DNA of 35,123 nucleotides from Novosphingobium sp. Lineage in GTDB: Bacteria; Pseudomonadota; Alphaproteobacteria; Sphingomonadales; Sphingomonadaceae. The notes under the pieces were generated by a model. The model did no database searches. It saw only the letters and a program-made list of their open reading frames with translations, and was not told where the DNA came from. The stretch lies in assembly GCF_025351285.1 (NCBI RefSeq), contig NZ_JANXWG010000042.1:1-35123 (forward strand). Direction: 5' to 3'. Positions 32,609-35,123 of this stretch are shown here, one piece after another (the first letter of the stretch is position 1; each line of letters opens with the position of its first letter). Made by a program: the position numbers and the translations under genes.

Positions 32609-35123
32609 CTACTTCGCCAGCACACCCCGCGCCTGGCTGGCCAGTTGCGCCAGCATCACCGGGGTAACCGGGCTGGCGCCCCTCGCCCGGCCGACCAGCG
32701 CGCGAAATTGCTGGATCGCGGCGGCGTGGGTGTCGAGCCAGCGGGTGGCGGCCGGGACCGGGTCCTTGCGACCCTTGGCCACGCGCCGCAGGAAATCAAG
32801 CCGCATGTGCTGGAAATCGCGCGCCAGGCCGTTGACCAGCAGCCGCTCCCACGGATCGGACGGGTTCATGCGTTCGGCAGTCTGCTGCGCCCAATCGAGC
32901 CCGAGCCGCACACCGACTTCGATGAACGCGCCGGTCAGTGCCGGCGCGGCAGTACCGCTGTCGCGTGCGAGCATGGCGATCCCGGCGGCACCGTCGAGAT
33001 CGAACAAGTGCGCAACCATTGCGGCTTCGGCTGGCGGTGCGCCGGCTGCAACCAGCCTTGCGCACATGGCATCGGACTGCGCGCGCGGTTCCACGCCCAG
33101 CAGCGTACCGACCGCGTCTGACAGGCTCGCCATCGGCTTGGCCAGTTCGGCCACCAGCCGCGTAGGCGGCACAGTGCCGGCGCCGACGCGCAGCAGATCG
33201 GCCATGTGGCTGGACAATGCCGCGGCGGCGCGGTCGAACAGCAGGATGCGCGCGGTTTCGGGCATCGGCGCGGTTTCGAGGGCGTGCCACACCGCATCCA
33301 TGCCGAACAGCCGCTCGGCCGCGACGAACGCGGCGGCGACCTGGGCGGGCGATGCGCCTTCCTCTTCGGCCAGTTCGAACGGGTGGAGCATGCCCATGCG
33401 GTTGACCATCCGGTTGGCGAGCCGCGTCGCGATGATCTCGCGGCGCAGCCGGTGAGCCAGGATGTCCTTGCGGAACTTGCCGCGCATCGGTTCAGGGAAC
33501 GCACAGAGCAGTTCGCCCGCGAGCCCCGGATCATCCACCACATTGCTGTCTTCGAGCGCGCGCTGGAGCACCAGTTTGGCGCTGGACAGCAGCACTGCAA
33601 GCTCTGGCCGGGTGAGGCCGTGGCCTTCAGCAGCGCGGCGGGTTAGCTGTTCCGCATCGGCCAGCCCTTCGGTGCGGCGATCGAGATCACCCGCTTCTTC
33701 AAGCATGTCGATCAGGCGCGAATAGCTGGCAATGGCGGCTGCGCGGGGGCGTTCGGCAATCGACAACGCCAGCGCCTGCAGGCGGTTGTCCTCCAGCACA
33801 TGCGCCGCCACCGCGTCGGTCATGCCGACCAGCAGCGACACGCGCCCGCGTTCGGACAGCCGCCCGGCCCGCTTGGCCGAGGCGAGCGCGATCTTGATGT
33901 TGACCTCGTTGTCCGAGCAATCGACCCCGGCCGAATTGTCGATGAAATCGGTGTTGATTCGGCCACCCACCGGCTTCGCGTCGGCACCGATCGGACCCGC
34001 CAGCGAAAACGCGATGCGCGCGGCTTGGGTGATGCCCAGATTTGCACCTTCGCCGATCACGCGCACGCGCAATTGTTCGGCATCGACGCGGATGGCGTCG
34101 TTTGCGGGGTCGCCAACGGTGGCGTTGTTTTCGCTGGCCGCTTTCACATAAGTGCCGATGCCGCCGAACCACAGCAGGTCGGCCGGCGCGCGCAGGATCG
34201 CCGAGATCAGCGTCTCGGGGTCCATCTCCGCCGCTTCGATATCGAGCGCGGCGCGGACTTCTGCCGACAAGGGAATCGCCTTCATCGTGCGCGGGAACAC
34301 GCCGCCGCCAGCCGAAATCACGGTGCGGTCGTATTCGTCCCAACTCGATCGCGGCAGCGCGAACAGCCGCGCGCGCTCGGTCCAGCTTTTCGCTGCATCG
34401 GGGTCGGGATCGAGGAAAATGTGGCGATGATCGAACGCGGCGAGCACTTTCAGCGTCTTCGACAGCAGCATGCCGTTGCCGAACACGTCGCCCGACATGT
34501 CGCCCACGCCCACCACGCGCACCGGGTCGGCCTGGACGTCGACGCCCAGTTCGAGGAAATGCCGCCGCACCGACAGCCACGCGCCTTTGGCGGTGATGCC
34601 CATCGCCTTGTGGTCGTAGCCCTTCGAACCGCCGCTGGCGAAGGCATCGTCGAGCCAGAAATCCTGGCTTTCCGCAATGGCGTTGGCGGTGTCCGAGAAG
34701 GTGGCGGTGCCCTTGTCGGCGGCGACCACGAAGTACGGGTCCTCCCCGTCGCGGATCACCACCGCATCGGGGTGGATTACCTTGCCTTCGACGATGTTGT
34801 CGGTGATCGACAGCAGCGTGCGGATGAACACCCGGTAGCTGGCCTTGCCCTCGGCCAGCCAGCCCTCACGGTCTCGCGTCGGATCGGGCAACTGCTTGGG
34901 ATAGAACCCACCCTTGGCGCCGGTCGGCACGATCACCGCGTTCTTGACGCGCTGCGCCTTCATCAGCCCGAGCACTTCGGTGCGGAAATCGTCGCGACGG
35001 TCTGACCAGCGCAAACCGCCGCGCGCGATCGGCCCGGCGCGCAAGTGAATGCCTTCAACGCGGCGCGAATAAACGAAGATCTCGCGCCACGGCAGCGGGC
35101 GCGGCAGCCCCGGCACCATCGCC
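32609..35123 (-). CDS. NAD-specific glutamate dehydrogenase, 180-kDa class, C-terminal half (5' end outside window)
   Basis: About 838 visible residues; the frame is open to the last base, so the N-terminal half (ACT-like and tandem domains) is upstream on the minus strand. The catalytic region is clear: [80 protein letters not shown] (NAD domain), [14 protein letters not shown], and [18 protein letters not shown]. This class (about 1,600 residues) catalyses NAD-linked oxidative deamination of glutamate to 2-oxoglutarate and is characteristic of alphaproteobacteria, actinobacteria and pseudomonads. The C-terminal 250 residues are helical, as usual. No frameshift is seen in the visible part. 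The ferredoxin reductase-type gene lies 76 nt downstream. Confidence 0.94.
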   Translation of the reverse strand, partial: AMVPGLPRPLPWREIFVYSRRVEGIHLRAGPIARGGLRWSDRRDDFRTEVLGLMKAQRVKNAVIVPTGAKGGFYPKQLPDPTRDREGWLAEGKASYRVFIRTLLSITDNIVEGKVIHPDAVVIRDGEDPYFVVAADKGTATFSDTANAIAESQDFWLDDAFASGGSKGYDHKAMGITAKGAWLSVRRHFLELGVDVQADPVRVVGVGDMSGDVFGNGMLLSKTLKVLAAFDHRHIFLDPDPDAAKSWTERARLFALPRSSWDEYDRTVISAGGGVFPRTMKAIPLSAEVRAALDIEAAEMDPETLISAILRAPADLLWFGGIGTYVKAASENNATVGDPANDAIRVDAEQLRVRVIGEGANLGITQAARIAFSLAGPIGADAKPVGGRINTDFIDNSAGVDCSDNEVNIKIALASAKRAGRLSERGRVSLLVGMTDAVAAHVLEDNRLQALALSIAERPRAAAIASYSRLIDMLEEAGDLDRRTEGLADAEQLTRRAAEGHGLTRPELAVLLSSAKLVLQRALEDSNVVDDPGLAGELLCAFPEPMRGKFRKDILAHRLRREIIATRLANRMVNRMGMLHPFELAEEEGASPAQVAAAFVAAERLFGMDAVWHALETAPMPETARILLFDRAAAALSSHMADLLRVGAGTVPPTRLVAELAKPMASLSDAVGTLLGVEPRAQSDAMCARLVAAGAPPAEAAMVAHLFDLDGAAGIAMLARDSGTAAPALTGAFIEVGVRLGLDWAQQTAERMNPSDPWERLLVNGLARDFQHMRLDFLRRVAKGRKDPVPAATRWLDTHAAAIQQFRALVGRARGASPVTPVMLAQLASQARGVLAK

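Overview
The window looks like chromosome of a GC-rich alphaproteobacterium, most likely a sphingomonad (Novosphingobium-like). I infer this from the protein families, the thiL-hppA arrangement, the 180-kDa-type NAD-glutamate dehydrogenase, and an inverted repeat (6775-6866) of the GAGCTTGTCGAAG type that is common in sphingomonad genomes. No rRNA, tRNA, CRISPR array, insertion sequence or intact integrase was seen.

Layout. 1-3743: the distal part of a Tad (Flp) pilus operon on the plus strand (cpaD end, cpaE, tadB, tadC), closed by a hairpin. 3825-8054: a minus-strand MarR regulator, then a fatty-acyl-CoA operon read thiolase, 3-hydroxyacyl-CoA-type SDR, enoyl-CoA hydratase, TetR regulator, with an operator-like dyad before the thiolase. 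8193-10889: a large c-di-GMP protein (PAS-GGDEF-EAL-PilZ) with a C-terminal piece resembling a tyrosine-recombinase catalytic domain that has lost most catalytic residues. A 641-nt gap follows. 11531-13659: two acyl-CoA dehydrogenases overlapping by 4 nt, divergent from trmO-like and thiL genes and the proton-pumping pyrophosphatase gene hppA (to 17359).

17560-19698: a very long curlin-repeat (CsgA-like) gene interrupted by one in-frame TAA. Its terminator is nearly identical to that of hppA. 19857-26644: small conserved genes, a GNAT/CelD-like acyltransferase, a divergent Lrp regulator/LysE exporter pair, a TesB thioesterase, a CMD/AhpD-like protein, a flavin reductase, and two small membrane proteins divergent from a TetR regulator with two clean operators between them. 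26715-35123: uvrC, a wax ester synthase/diacylglycerol acyltransferase overlapping an alpha/beta hydrolase gene, a ferredoxin-reductase-type flavoprotein, and the C-terminal half of an NAD-glutamate dehydrogenase running off the window.

Two themes recur. One is surface attachment: Tad pilus, c-di-GMP turnover and a curlin-like fibre protein. The other is acyl-CoA and storage-lipid metabolism: beta-oxidation set, dehydrogenase pair, thioesterase and WS/DGAT with a lipase-like partner. The most unusual items are the c-di-GMP protein with a degenerate recombinase tail and the nonsense codon splitting the curlin-repeat gene.
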